Source: Micromonosporaceae bacterium
GTDB lineage: Bacteria > Actinomycetota > Actinomycetes > Mycobacteriales > Micromonosporaceae
Direction: 5' to 3'
Length of the DNA stretch: 41,346 bases
NCBI GenBank assembly: GCA_003543035.1
Contig: DPJL01000169.1
Location: 4,662 to 46,007 of the forward strand
The notes beneath the pieces are model-generated. The model was not told the DNA's origin and made no database searches. It worked only from the letters and a program-made list of their open reading frames with translations. The translations under genes and the position numbers were made by a program. Below, one piece after another: positions 8,993 through 17,086 of this stretch (position 1 is its first letter; every line of letters begins with the position of its first letter).

Positions 8993-9020
8993 CCCAACCT
9001 CGCCCATGGAAAGTGCCCGT

Positions 9021-9036
9021 TAGAACGTATGTTCGA
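9021..9036. promoter_or_regulatory. candidate LexA (SOS) box
   Basis: TAGAACGTATGTTCGA matches the actinobacterial LexA operator TCGAAC-N4-GTTCGA at 11 of the 12 defined positions, with the GAAC-N4-GTTC core intact. It lies in the divergent gap between the FAD oxidoreductase (start at 8992) and the prolyl oligopeptidase (start at 9087), so it could control either or both. Confidence 0.6.
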
Positions 9037-9086
9037 CTCGATGAGCCTACCTCGCCGCGTCCCGATTCGGTAGGTAACTTTTAACC

Positions 9087-11171
9087 ATGACTCAGCCCCC
9101 GATCGCGAAGCGGATCCCTTACTCGCGCACCCACCACGCAGACACCATCGTCGATGATTATGCGTGGCTGGAGCAAAAGGACGATCCTGAGGTAACCGCC
9201 TATCTGACGGCTGAGAACGAGCACACCGAGAAGACCAACGCCCACCTGGCCGGCCTGCGAGAGACGCTCTTCCAGGAGATCAAGAGCCGGACGCAGGAGA
9301 CCGACCTGTCGGTCCCCGTCCGCAAGGGCGGCTACTGGTACTACACGCGCACGCAAGAGGGTAAGCAGTACAGCATCTATTGCCGCCGCCTGGTTCTCGA
9401 GGGCGAGACCTCTCCGCCGATCCCGGTTGACGGTGCCCCGCTGGCCGGGGAAGAGATCCTGATCGACGGCAACAAGCTGGCCGAGGGACACGAGTTCTTC
9501 GCCCTCGGCGCCTACGAGATCAGCCCGGACGGCAAGCTGCTCGCCTACTCGACCGACTTCTCCGGCGACGAGCGTTTTACCTTGCGGTTCAAGGATTTGA
9601 CCACCGGCGAGCTGCTGCCGGACGAGATCGCCGACACCTTCTACGGCGCAGCCTGGGCCGTTGACAACTCCACGGTCTTCTACCTGAAGGTGGACGAAGC
9701 CTGGCGCCCGCACAAGATTTGGCGCCACTCGCTCGGTTCGACAAGTCCGGACGAGCTGGTCTACGAGGAGACCGACGAGCGCTTCTGGATCGGCATCGAC
9801 CTGACCCGCTCCGAGCAGTTCATCATCATCGACATCCACAGCAAGCTCACCTCCGAGATCCGGCTCATCCCGGCTGACCAGCCGTTCGCCGAGCCGATCG
9901 TCTTCGGGCACGGGCGGCGGCAGGGCATCGAGGTCAACGTGGACCACCAGGGCGACCGATTCCTGGTGCTGCACAACGAAAACGCGTCCAACTTCGTGCT
10001 CGGCTGGACCCCGGTGTCGGACACCACCCAATTCCACACCCTCATCGAGCAGCGGGAAGACACCCGGCTGGATTCGGTTGACGCCTTTGACAACCTGTTC
10101 GTGGTTCACTTCCGCAAGGACGGCTTGACCGGGCTCCGGGTGGTCCCGTCCACCGGCGAGCCCTATGACATCTCCTTCCCCGATCCGATCTATACGGTCG
10201 GCTTGGAGAGCAACCCCGACTACAAGGTGAGCCAGCTGCGACTTGGGTACACGTCGCTGGTCACGCCAGAGTCGATCTATGACTACGATCTGGAGGCTCG
10301 GGCGCTCCTGCTACGCCGGCAGAAGCCCGTGCTTCCGGGGCCGGACGGCAAGGCCTTCGACTCGGCCGAATACGAGCAGCATCGGGTCTGGGCGACGGCT
10401 GATGACGGTACTCAGGTGCCAATCTCCTTGGTATGTAAGGTCGGCACTCCTCGCGACGGCTCGGCGCCGTGTGTCCTATATGGATACGGCTCCTACGAGG
10501 CGAGCATGGATCCCTGGTTCTCGATCCCGCGGCTGTCCCTGCTCAATCGTGGTGGCATCTTCGCTGTCGCGCACATTCGTGGCGGTGGCGAGCTCGGGCG
10601 GCGCTGGTACGAGGAAGGCAAGCTGCTCAACAAGCGCAACACCTTCACCGACTTCAACGCCTGCGCCCGGGACCTGGTCAAGACCGGCTGGACCAGCGCG
10701 AACAAGCTCGTCGCACGTGGTGGCTCGGCCGGTGGCCTGCTGATGGGCGCGATTGCCAATCTTGCCCCCGATGCCTACGCCGCGATCGTGGCTCAGGTGC
10801 CTTTCGTCGACCCGCTGACTTCGATCCTCGACCCGTCGCTGCCGTTGACCGTCACCGAATGGGAAGAGTGGGGTAACCCGCTGGAGTCACCTGAGGTCTA
10901 CGCGTACATGAAGGGCTACTCGCCGTACGAGAACGTGGCCAACATCGACTATCCCGCAATCCTTGCGGTCACGAGTCTGAACGACACCCGGGTCCGTTAC
11001 TGCGAGCCGGCCAAGTGGATCGCGCGGCTGCGAGCCGTTGCGCCGCAAGGAACTTTCCTACTCAAGACCGAGATGGGCGCCGGCCACGCCGGCCCTTCGG
11101 GCAGATACGACGCGTGGAAGGAAGAGGCGTTCATGTCGGCCTGGATCCTGGACCGGGTGGGCCTCGCGTAA
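9087..11171 (+). CDS. prolyl oligopeptidase (S9A family)
   Basis: This cytosolic serine peptidase cleaves short peptides after proline. The 694-aa length is typical, with no signal peptide. The N-terminal half is the beta-propeller. The C-terminal alpha/beta hydrolase domain has the nucleophile in ARGGSAGGLLMG (Ser547), the Asp in SLNDTRV (Asp633) and the His in GAGHAGPSGRYD (His667). VLYGYGSYEAS and AHIRGGGELGRRWYEEGK are classic S9A landmarks. It starts at the ATG at 9087 with only a weak ribosome site. It is transcribed alone, divergently from the FAD oxidoreductase, and a perfect 15-bp inverted repeat follows its stop. Confidence 0.95.
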   Translation: MTQPPIAKRIPYSRTHHADTIVDDYAWLEQKDDPEVTAYLTAENEHTEKTNAHLAGLRETLFQEIKSRTQETDLSVPVRKGGYWYYTRTQEGKQYSIYCRRLVLEGETSPPIPVDGAPLAGEEILIDGNKLAEGHEFFALGAYEISPDGKLLAYSTDFSGDERFTLRFKDLTTGELLPDEIADTFYGAAWAVDNSTVFYLKVDEAWRPHKIWRHSLGSTSPDELVYEETDERFWIGIDLTRSEQFIIIDIHSKLTSEIRLIPADQPFAEPIVFGHGRRQGIEVNVDHQGDRFLVLHNENASNFVLGWTPVSDTTQFHTLIEQREDTRLDSVDAFDNLFVVHFRKDGLTGLRVVPSTGEPYDISFPDPIYTVGLESNPDYKVSQLRLGYTSLVTPESIYDYDLEARALLLRRQKPVLPGPDGKAFDSAEYEQHRVWATADDGTQVPISLVCKVGTPRDGSAPCVLYGYGSYEASMDPWFSIPRLSLLNRGGIFAVAHIRGGGELGRRWYEEGKLLNKRNTFTDFNACARDLVKTGWTSANKLVARGGSAGGLLMGAIANLAPDAYAAIVAQVPFVDPLTSILDPSLPLTVTEWEEWGNPLESPEVYAYMKGYSPYENVANIDYPAILAVTSLNDTRVRYCEPAKWIARLRAVAPQGTFLLKTEMGAGHAGPSGRYDAWKEEAFMSAWILDRVGLA

Positions 11172-11216
11172 CGACCGGATTGCCCGACTGTCGAGATTGC
11201 ACATACCTCACTACAG

Positions 11217-11253
11217 TGTGTCCGGCAATGCTGGACCCGCATTGCCGGACACA
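11217..11253. terminator. perfect 15-bp stem-loop after the oligopeptidase gene
   Basis: TGTGTCCGGCAATGC at 11217-11231 and its exact complement at 11239-11253 enclose a 7-nt loop. It begins 45 nt after the oligopeptidase stop and 44 nt before the next start. There is no T tract, as is common in high-GC terminators. It may instead shape the leader of the channel gene. Confidence 0.6.
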
Positions 11254-11296
11254 TTGGGTGATCGCCTTTCGTGGCGGTCGGGAGGACTCCGGACAC

Positions 11297-13168
11297 ATGT
11301 CACGAAAGACCGGTTTCGGTGCGCGATTTCGGTACTGGTTCGACAACACCATGTCCCGTGGAACAGTCGGACTGATCGGCTGGCTCGCCTTTGCCTCATT
11401 CCTGCTGCTCGCCGTGGTCACCACCGCGCTTAAGCTGGTAACCCCGAGCAAGGACCGGCAAAATCCGGTTCTTCTGTTGTGGCAGACCTTTATCAGCACC
11501 TTCAGTCTGTCCGCTCCGGACCAAGGCCGTTGGCAGGAGCTGGCGTTATGGTTCGTGCTCGCTCTGGGTGGCATCTTCATCGTCAGTGCCCTGGTTGGAT
11601 TGCTGACTAGCGGTATCCACCGGCGCCTCGAACAGTTGCGCAAAGGCCGCTCGCAGGTCCTGGAAAAGAGCCACACCGTTATCCTGGGCTGGTCGGATCA
11701 GATTTACACGGTGATCTCTGAATTGGTTGAGGCCAACCAAAGTCGGGGCAAGGCGGCCATCGCCATCCTTGCCGACGTCGACAAAGTGGTGATGGAGGAC
11801 ACGGTCCGGCATCGCTTGCCCGACACCGGAAAGACCCGCCTGATCTTCCGTACCGGCAGCCCGCTCGATCTCACCGACCTTGAGATGGTCAACCTCAATG
11901 AGGCTCGGTCGATCATCGTGCTCTCACCGGACAAGTCTTCCGTCGAAGACGCCGATGCCTTCGTGCTCAAGACTTTGCTGGCTATCAACAAGGGCCCGGC
12001 CTTCCGTGGTCGCCCGCATCATGTCGTGGCTTCCGTGCGTGACAGTCGAAACCGCCCGGTGGCGAAGCTCGCCGGTGGCGACGCAGTCGTGATCGACGGG
12101 GACGACATCAGCGCCCGCCTCATCGTGCAGACCGCCCGTCAGTCCAAGTTGTCCGTCGTATACACAGATCTGTTTGACTTCGGCGGCGACGAGATCTACA
12201 TGATCAGCGAGCCGAGCCTGGTGGGTAAGCAATTCGGCCACGCTCTGCAGGCTTACCGCAAAACGTGCCCGATCGGGTTGCTCACCGCTGACGGGAAGAC
12301 CACCCTCAACCCGCCGATGGAGACGATCATCGGTGCGGGCGACAAACTCGTTGTGCTGGCTGAAGATGACTCGAAAATCAAGCTGGCCACGCGCACGTTC
12401 CCGATCGACGATTCCGCGATCCTGCACGGTGTCAGAGGCCCGGCCGCCCCCGAGAGCAGCTTGGTCCTCGGCTGGAATGCGCGAGCCACCCGCATCATCG
12501 AGCAGCTCGACAGCTACGTCGCCGATGGGTCCACAGTGGACGTTGTCACCGACCGCCCCGACGCCGACATGTTGGCTTCCACGCTTTCGCAACGGCTGCA
12601 CCATGTGATGGTCCGCACCAAACACGGCGACATTCGCGACCGTGGCGTGCTGGAGTCGCTAGACGTTGGCTCCTACCAGAACGTGATCCTCCTATCCGAC
12701 GACGAACAGGACCCGCTCACCGCCGACTCGCGAGTGCTGGTCACCCTGCTGCATCTGCGGGACATCCTCGCCGGCAGCGGCCGGGCCGGCTCCATCGTCA
12801 GCGAAATGCGCGACGAACGGGACAGGGCACTGGCCCAGCTCACCAAAGCCGACGACTTCGTCGTCAGCGAACAGCTGGTCAGCCTACTGATGACCCAGGT
12901 CTCGGAGGACAAGAACCTGGAATCCGTGTTCGCCGATCTCTTCGACCCGGAAGGTGCCGAGATCTACATCCGGCCGTCGACCTACTACCTGCGGCAGACG
13001 CCTGGGTACACCTTCGCCACCGCGGTGGAGGCAGCTCGGCGACGTGGAGAAGTTGCTATCGGGTACCGGTTGGCTGAGCCCGGAGACGGACACGGAGTCG
13101 TCCTCAACCCCGACAAAGAGCTGCCGATGCCCGCCATCGACCGCGTGATCGTGTTGTCCAACAGCTAG
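11297..13168 (+). CDS. CASTOR/POLLUX-type RCK channel protein
   Basis: This membrane protein is related to the CASTOR/POLLUX/SYM8 ion channels and carries tandem RCK-like nucleotide- or ion-sensing domains. I place the start at the ATG at 11297 (623 aa, MSRKTGFGARF), preceded by GGAGG; the frame is open further upstream but only inside the oligopeptidase gene. Two membrane helices are at residues 23-46 and 82-104, with a pore-like segment LWQTFISTFSLSAPDQ between them. The first Rossmann-like RCK region begins near residue 126 (HTVILGWSDQIYTVISELV). A second similar unit begins at SSLVLGWNARATRIIEQLD. Such proteins are often annotated as potassium transporter TrkA or as NAD-binding lipoprotein; ion specificity is unknown. 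Confidence 0.85.
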   Translation: MSRKTGFGARFRYWFDNTMSRGTVGLIGWLAFASFLLLAVVTTALKLVTPSKDRQNPVLLLWQTFISTFSLSAPDQGRWQELALWFVLALGGIFIVSALVGLLTSGIHRRLEQLRKGRSQVLEKSHTVILGWSDQIYTVISELVEANQSRGKAAIAILADVDKVVMEDTVRHRLPDTGKTRLIFRTGSPLDLTDLEMVNLNEARSIIVLSPDKSSVEDADAFVLKTLLAINKGPAFRGRPHHVVASVRDSRNRPVAKLAGGDAVVIDGDDISARLIVQTARQSKLSVVYTDLFDFGGDEIYMISEPSLVGKQFGHALQAYRKTCPIGLLTADGKTTLNPPMETIIGAGDKLVVLAEDDSKIKLATRTFPIDDSAILHGVRGPAAPESSLVLGWNARATRIIEQLDSYVADGSTVDVVTDRPDADMLASTLSQRLHHVMVRTKHGDIRDRGVLESLDVGSYQNVILLSDDEQDPLTADSRVLVTLLHLRDILAGSGRAGSIVSEMRDERDRALAQLTKADDFVVSEQLVSLLMTQVSEDKNLESVFADLFDPEGAEIYIRPSTYYLRQTPGYTFATAVEAARRRGEVAIGYRLAEPGDGHGVVLNPDKELPMPAIDRVIVLSNS

Positions 13169-13275
13169 AGCGCCCACATCTGACTGTTTCGCGCATCGTG
13201 AGTGACTTCGGCCAGCCCGAGGGCCTCCTCAACCTAACCCGGCTGACCCCGGCATCGCTGAGGTGTCAGCTCAGG

Positions 13276-13281
13276 TAGGAT
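13276..13281 (+). promoter_or_regulatory. putative -10 element of the tRNA-Lys gene
   Basis: TAGGAT fits the actinobacterial TAnnnT pattern. It ends 9 nt before the tRNA, so transcription would start just upstream of the mature 5' end. No convincing -35 hexamer is seen at normal spacing. Confidence 0.4.
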
Positions 13282-13290
13282 TTCCGGGCC

Positions 13291-13362
13291 GGGGTGCTAG
13301 CTCAATGGCAGAGCTGCGGACTTTTAATCCGTAGGTTCAGGGTTCGAGTCCCTGGCGCCCCA
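13291..13362 (+). tRNA. tRNA-Lys (anticodon TTT)
   Basis: The cloverleaf can be drawn completely. The acceptor stem is GGGGTGC with GCGCCCC, followed by discriminator A. The D arm contains CTAGCTCAATGGCAGAG. The anticodon stem GCGGA/TCCGT holds the loop CTTTTAA with anticodon TTT. The T arm is CAGGG TTCGAGT CCCTG. It is 72 nt, and no 3' CCA is encoded. It marks the border between the core genes on its left and a more variable gene set on its right, but I found no second copy of its 3' end in the window that would show an integrated element. Confidence 0.97.
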
Positions 13363-13628
13363 CTCCATGACTTGATCTAGCTGTTGACCTGCGTTTCTGC
13401 GGTTCGGACAGCAGGCGGGTGCGTCCGGTGGGTGGCGGTGCGCGGACCGCAGGGACTGGCCACGTCCTGCGGTGGGTGTCGGCCCGCTGCTTACCTGCAT
13501 TACGAGCCACGCAGAGATTCCGCGCCTTGTTCGCGGCAGATCCGGACGTTCGATCTTGGCCCCGGGGAAGCTGACAGGCATCGACGAAGCCAGCGACACG
13601 CTGGACCAAGTCCACAGCCAACCTCGGG
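13363..13628. other. gene-poor gap after tRNA-Lys
   Basis: I see no credible gene here. The open frames across this stretch read through the tRNA or have no ribosome site. No obvious repeat of the tRNA 3' end or mobile-element end is present. Confidence 0.6.
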
Positions 13629-14180
13629 TCATGACGGCCGCCCGCCAAACTGCCAGTTGTGCACCTCGATGTCGGCGTACAGGTCCGGGGTCAGCACGGC
13701 GCGTGCCTTGTCCGGATCCGGCGCCCGGACAAGCGCCGCCGTACCCAGCCAGGTGGCGCCGTCGTCGGACAGCAGCGGTCCGTACGCGATCAGCTCGTCC
13801 CGGTCGGGTGGCACAGCGAGGTCGGCGGCCTGCCCCGCGCCGAGGCCGAGCACTAGGTACCGGTTACCACCGGTCCGGCCGCCGGGGAAGTCCCACATGG
13901 TGCGGCCCAGCGCGTTGCGCCACCGGCGCAGCAGCACGTCCCGGTACACGCCGGCCTGATAGTTAGGCTCGTCGAAAGCGAACGCACGCGCGGCGGCGGG
14001 ATCGGGCAGGTCGACGATGTGCACGCTGCCGGTGGGCGTGTCGCCGTCGCCGGCAAGGGTCGGGCCGCGAGCGATCATTTCTCTCGAGTACCGGTCCATG
14101 TAGGACCAATGCTCTTCCAGCAGCTCGTCGCGCAGCGCCACCGAGCCGGGTCGGTCGCGGTGGTAGCAGAAGAACTCCAT
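13629..14180 (-). CDS. double YCII-domain protein
   Basis: The protein has 183 residues with the start at 14180 (MEFFCYHRDRPGS), with GGAGG upstream. Two YCII-like units can be drawn. Residues 1-95 include EEHWSYMDRYSREMIARGPTL and VHIVDLPDPAAARAFAFDEP. The second includes RDELIAYGPLLSDDGATWLG and ALVRAPDPDKARAVLTPD. YCII domains are small ferredoxin-like folds with a conserved His-Asp pair; most have no known function. The gene stands alone between the tRNA gap and the truncated reductase. Confidence 0.75.
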   Translation of the reverse strand: MEFFCYHRDRPGSVALRDELLEEHWSYMDRYSREMIARGPTLAGDGDTPTGSVHIVDLPDPAAARAFAFDEPNYQAGVYRDVLLRRWRNALGRTMWDFPGGRTGGNRYLVLGLGAGQAADLAVPPDRDELIAYGPLLSDDGATWLGTAALVRAPDPDKARAVLTPDLYADIEVHNWQFGGRPS

Positions 14181-14438
14181 GCCTAAAAGTCTGACCTCCA
14201 TGCCAGACACCGACGCGGACGGGTGCCACCCAGGGTCCGGTGGCGGACGCGTGGGCAGTTGCACGCGAGGTGAATCAGGCTCGCCGCCCCATCGACTGAC
14301 CCTGCGCACTCAATCGGCATGAGCGTGCGTCTGCGCGGTCTCGGAAGGGCTTGGGCCGTCGGCGACCGACCGCGTCTATCGGCGTACGGGTTAAGGTGCA
14401 CAGCCGTGTACGGACAAACGTGCACTGCGAGCAGGGTG
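14181..14438. other. intergenic stretch with no supported gene
   Basis: Short frames run on both strands, but none has a ribosome site, signal or recognisable motif. The right edge abuts a perfect palindrome. Confidence 0.5.
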
Positions 14439-14476
14439 GCGCGACGTCATGGTCGGATCCGACCATGACGTCGCGC
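14439..14476. repeat. perfect 38-bp palindrome without spacer
   Basis: The two 19-bp halves (14439-14457 and 14458-14476) are exact reverse complements meeting at a central GGATCC, and symmetry stops abruptly at both ends. It lies 31 bp past the stop of the truncated reductase gene on the minus strand. As RNA it would form a strong hairpin and may act as a terminator. Its perfection and lack of a loop are unusual for one. Confidence 0.85.
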
Positions 14477-14507
14477 TAGGCATTGGTGACACGGAAGCGT
14501 AGGTGGG

Positions 14508-14864
14508 TCACGGCTTGGCGCGCCGGACCGCAGCGTCCCCATCGAAGGCAAACACCCCGCCGTTGTCGCCGGGCAGGTCCTGCCGCGGCCGATGGGTGAC
14601 CACGAAGCCGGGTACACCCGGCCATGGCGTGCCACCCCACGGGCCCACACCAAGATCGAACGTGCGCCGTCCGATGATCGTGGCGCCAACGGTCGCATCC
14701 ACTTCTCGGCGTACGCCGAGGTCGATCTGGCCGTCGGGGCCGGTCCCGGCCATCCATGCGTGTAGGCGTTCGCCGCCGTCGCCCATCGGCTCTGCCTCTC
14801 GGACGTTCGGGCCGGCGGTGAAGCCGTCCAGCGACATCGACACATCCAGCACGACCTTGCTCAT
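14508..14864 (-). pseudogene. C-terminally truncated RibD-C/dihydrofolate reductase-like protein
   Basis: The protein starts at the ATG at 14864 with AGGAGG six bases upstream (MSKVVLDVSMSLDGFTAGPN). It is a clear member of the RibD C-terminal (deaminase-reductase) family: SMSLDGF, TIIGRRTFDLGVGPWGG and FVVTHRPRQ are all present. It ends after FDGDAAVRRAKP at 118 residues. Relatives run to roughly 180-200 residues and continue with the second half of the Rossmann-like fold that binds NADPH. No trace of that half appears downstream in any frame I could read. I infer a deletion that removed the 3' third, so the product is probably non-functional. Confidence 0.75.
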
Positions 14865-14869
14865 TGCCA

Positions 14870-15185
14870 ACCTCCTAGGCGCTCTCGCCGGCGCCCTTCG
14901 ACGCCGTCAAGAGATAGTCGGAGCCGGCCCGGCCGTCTCGACACCCGCCGCCCACTGTGCCGTCGTGGCGGCGGCGCCAGCACGCTCGGGTAGGACAGGC
15001 GCCGACAGCGTCAGACCACCCGCCTACGTAGGGGTGAAACCGCCACGACTGGCCCCTGAGCTGCTGGAACGCGGTTTGCGCTCGATTCGACTGCCGATGA
15101 GCACGTGAGCTGCGGGTTCGCCCTGGGGAACCGACAAACTGAATCCGAGACACTGAGGATTAACCGGCTGGCAAACGGGTAGGAG
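14870..15185. other. intergenic stretch with no supported gene
   Basis: This gap lies between the starts of the divergent truncated reductase and PEBP genes. It should contain both promoters. Frames on each strand look like non-coding sequence, and I found no strong hexamer pair or repeat. Confidence 0.5.
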
Positions 15186-15191
15186 CTCGGA

Positions 15192-15647
15192 ATGGCCGGT
15201 ATTGAGATTTACAGTGCCGCCTTCAGCGATGGCACCATCATTCCCAGCCGTCATGCCCACGACGGCGGCAACGTGTCACCGCCACTGCACTGGTCGGGCG
15301 TGCCGGAAGGAACCACAGAGCTGCTGCTCATGTGTGAGGACCCGGATGCTCCGGACGGCACGTTCCTGCATTGGCTGGTCTCCGGCATCGATCCACACAC
15401 GGATGGCGTCGACGAAGGCCGAACACCACTGGGTGGCAAACAATGGCCCAACGGTTTCGGCGAAATCGGCTGGGGCGGCCCGCAGCCACCCCGCGGCGAT
15501 CAAGCTCATCGCTACGTCTTCCGGCTATATGCGCTACGCGACGCGCTCCATCTACCGGCCAAGCCCAACGCCGGGGACATCCATCGGCTCGCCGATGCCG
15601 GGGCCATCGCCGACGGCAGCACGGTCGGCCTCTACCAACGGCAGTGA
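15192..15647 (+). CDS. YbhB/YbcL-type PEBP family protein
   Basis: The protein has 151 residues of the phosphatidylethanolamine-binding / Raf kinase inhibitor-like family. The family hallmarks are visible: NVSPPLHWSGVP, the DPDAPDGTFLHWLV ligand-site motif, a GGPQPPRGDQAHRYVFRLYAL segment with the second conserved block, and a final short helix. There is no signal peptide, so it is cytoplasmic. AGGAG sits six bases before the ATG. The biochemical role of bacterial members is poorly defined. Confidence 0.92.
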   Translation: MAGIEIYSAAFSDGTIIPSRHAHDGGNVSPPLHWSGVPEGTTELLLMCEDPDAPDGTFLHWLVSGIDPHTDGVDEGRTPLGGKQWPNGFGEIGWGGPQPPRGDQAHRYVFRLYALRDALHLPAKPNAGDIHRLADAGAIADGSTVGLYQRQ

Positions 15648-15653
15648 TCCGCA

Positions 15654-15817
15654 TGATCAACAGACTGCAAACGCATCCGCCACCCACACCGCCGTGGCCT
15701 GATCCATTTCCTTCGCCGCCCGAGCCGCCTGCGCCACCCGGCCCGCCCCCGCGAGTGCCGAACGTCTTAATGTCCGGATTGGACTATCCGATCGCGCCCG
15801 ACTGCTTGCCTCTTTGA
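15654..15817 (+). CDS. possible proline-rich short ORF
   Basis: A 54-codon frame starts six bases after the PEBP stop. It is dominated by proline (a PPPTPPWPDPFPSPPEPPAP-like run). It has no clear ribosome site of its own and no recognisable domain. It may simply be a GC-rich spacer before the methyltransferase gene. Confidence 0.2.
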
Positions 15818-15840
15818 TCATTCGACTACCGTGACGGAGT

Positions 15841-16494
15841 ATGAGCGTCGAAGGCTGGCTGGCGGACACTCGGACCTCCTACGACACCGTCGCGGTCAGT
15901 TATGCCGACCAACTGCGCGACGCTCTCGCCGGGTTACCGTACCTACGAGCGACTCTGGCGTTGTTTGCAGACATGGTTGGCGCCGCCGGCGGCGGGCCCG
16001 TGGCCGACGTGGGCTGCGGACCAGGCCACGTCACCGCCTACCTGCGTGATCTGGGCGTCGACGCCTTCGGCATCGACCTTTCACCCGCGATGGTCGACGT
16101 GGCCCGGCAGGACCACCCCAGCCTGCGGTTCGACGTGGGCTCGATGACGGACCTCGACCTCGCCGACGCCTCAGTCGCTGGCCTGCTCGCCTTTTGGTCG
16201 CTGATCCACGTCCCGGACGGCGAAGTTCCCACCGTTTTCGGGCACTTCCGGCGGGTGCTGCGTCCCGGTGGCCTGCTCCTGCTCGGCTTCCATGTTGGCG
16301 ACCAGTCGCGGCTGAAGACCGAGGGCTACGGCGGCCACCCAATGAAGGTGCATGTTCACCGCCGTCCGCCGGCCCGAGTGGCAGCGTGGCTGCGCGATGC
16401 CGGATTCACGGTGGAGGCCCAGATGTTGCTCGATCCGGACGAGAGCGTTTCAGGGGCCGTCCTGTTCGCGCGCCGCCCGTTCGAGCTCCGCTAG
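15841..16494 (+). CDS. class I SAM-dependent methyltransferase
   Basis: The 217-residue protein has a standard class I fold. Motif I is VADVGCGPGHVTAYL near residues 54-68. The acidic end of beta-2 is AFGIDLSPAMVDVA. A motif-III-like stretch follows, VLRPGGLLLLGFHVGD. The C-terminal part (RVAAWLRDAGFTVEAQMLLDP) resembles small-molecule methyltransferases of the UbiE/BioC kind. No substrate can be assigned. The gene stands alone and converges on the next secreted-protein gene. Confidence 0.88.
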   Translation: MSVEGWLADTRTSYDTVAVSYADQLRDALAGLPYLRATLALFADMVGAAGGGPVADVGCGPGHVTAYLRDLGVDAFGIDLSPAMVDVARQDHPSLRFDVGSMTDLDLADASVAGLLAFWSLIHVPDGEVPTVFGHFRRVLRPGGLLLLGFHVGDQSRLKTEGYGGHPMKVHVHRRPPARVAAWLRDAGFTVEAQMLLDPDESVSGAVLFARRPFELR

Positions 16495-16498
16495 CGGA

Positions 16499-16522
16499 GT
16501 TGCATGGTGCATCTGATGCAAC
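16499..16522. terminator. weak stem-loop between convergent genes
   Basis: GTTGCAT and ATGCAAC form a 7-bp stem with a 10-nt loop. It begins just after the methyltransferase stop, which itself sits in the palindrome CTCCGCTAGCGGAG at 16486-16499. It is plausible as a bidirectional terminator but short. Confidence 0.35.
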
Positions 16523-16575
16523 ACCGCAGCATTGACGGCGGCGGGGCAGCCCGGGAGCCCCGCCACCGGCTGCGC

Positions 16576-17067
16576 TCAGCGCGTTCTGGCCGTCTGGCCA
16601 TAGGAAACGGTATTCGCCTGGCATGTGTCATAGGTACCGAAGCAGTCACGACCGGTGGCCATGAAGGTGATGCTGGCGCTGGGCGCGTAGATCCTCGGAG
16701 TCCAGCACATTGTCTGACCAGGTTCGATATGCCCGTTCCCGCCTGATGAGTTACACGACCAGACGCCGTTTTTCACGCCGTTCTGGTAACGAAAGAGGTG
16801 GGCAATGGCCCACGCACCCCTGGGTACCGATTCGTACTCAACCAGGTAAGCCCAGTAATACGACCCGCTCCGGCACAGCTGCACCGCGCCGATCGCGCCC
16901 CACGGACCTTCGACGTGATCGGCCGACACGACGTTGCCAGCGCCTTGCGAGTGCTGGCAGTTGAGTGCGGCCACTGCGCTGCGCGAAACGTCGCTGGCGT
17001 GCGCGGGGGCCGCCATCCCACCGAGTGCTAGGACCACCACAGACACAATCGAGAGAACTCGATTCAT
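16576..17067 (-). CDS. small secreted protein of unknown function
   Basis: The protein is about 163 residues with a clear Sec signal (MNRVLSIVSVVVLALGGMAAPAHA), cleaved after AHA. The mature protein has six Cys residues that could pair. It has aromatic-rich runs such as SGSYYWAYLVEYESVPRGAW and RYQNGVKNGVWSCNSSGGNG. Its general look is that of the DUF2690/YjfA-like secreted proteins of actinomycetes, but I cannot assign a family. I take the ATG at 17067 with GGGGAGG about eleven bases upstream; a TTG three codons earlier is also possible. It converges on the methyltransferase gene. Confidence 0.7.
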   Translation of the reverse strand: MNRVLSIVSVVVLALGGMAAPAHASDVSRSAVAALNCQHSQGAGNVVSADHVEGPWGAIGAVQLCRSGSYYWAYLVEYESVPRGAWAIAHLFRYQNGVKNGVWSCNSSGGNGHIEPGQTMCWTPRIYAPSASITFMATGRDCFGTYDTCQANTVSYGQTARTR

Positions 17068-17086
17068 CTTTCTCAATACCTCCCCG

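Noticed and set aside
9081..10109. 342-residue minus-strand frame
   Set aside because: Antisense of the prolyl oligopeptidase gene with its intact catalytic triad.
13324..13632. 102-residue minus-strand frame ending in GARDSNPEPTD
   Set aside because: It runs through the antisense of the tRNA-Lys gene, a classic false gene, and has no ribosome site.
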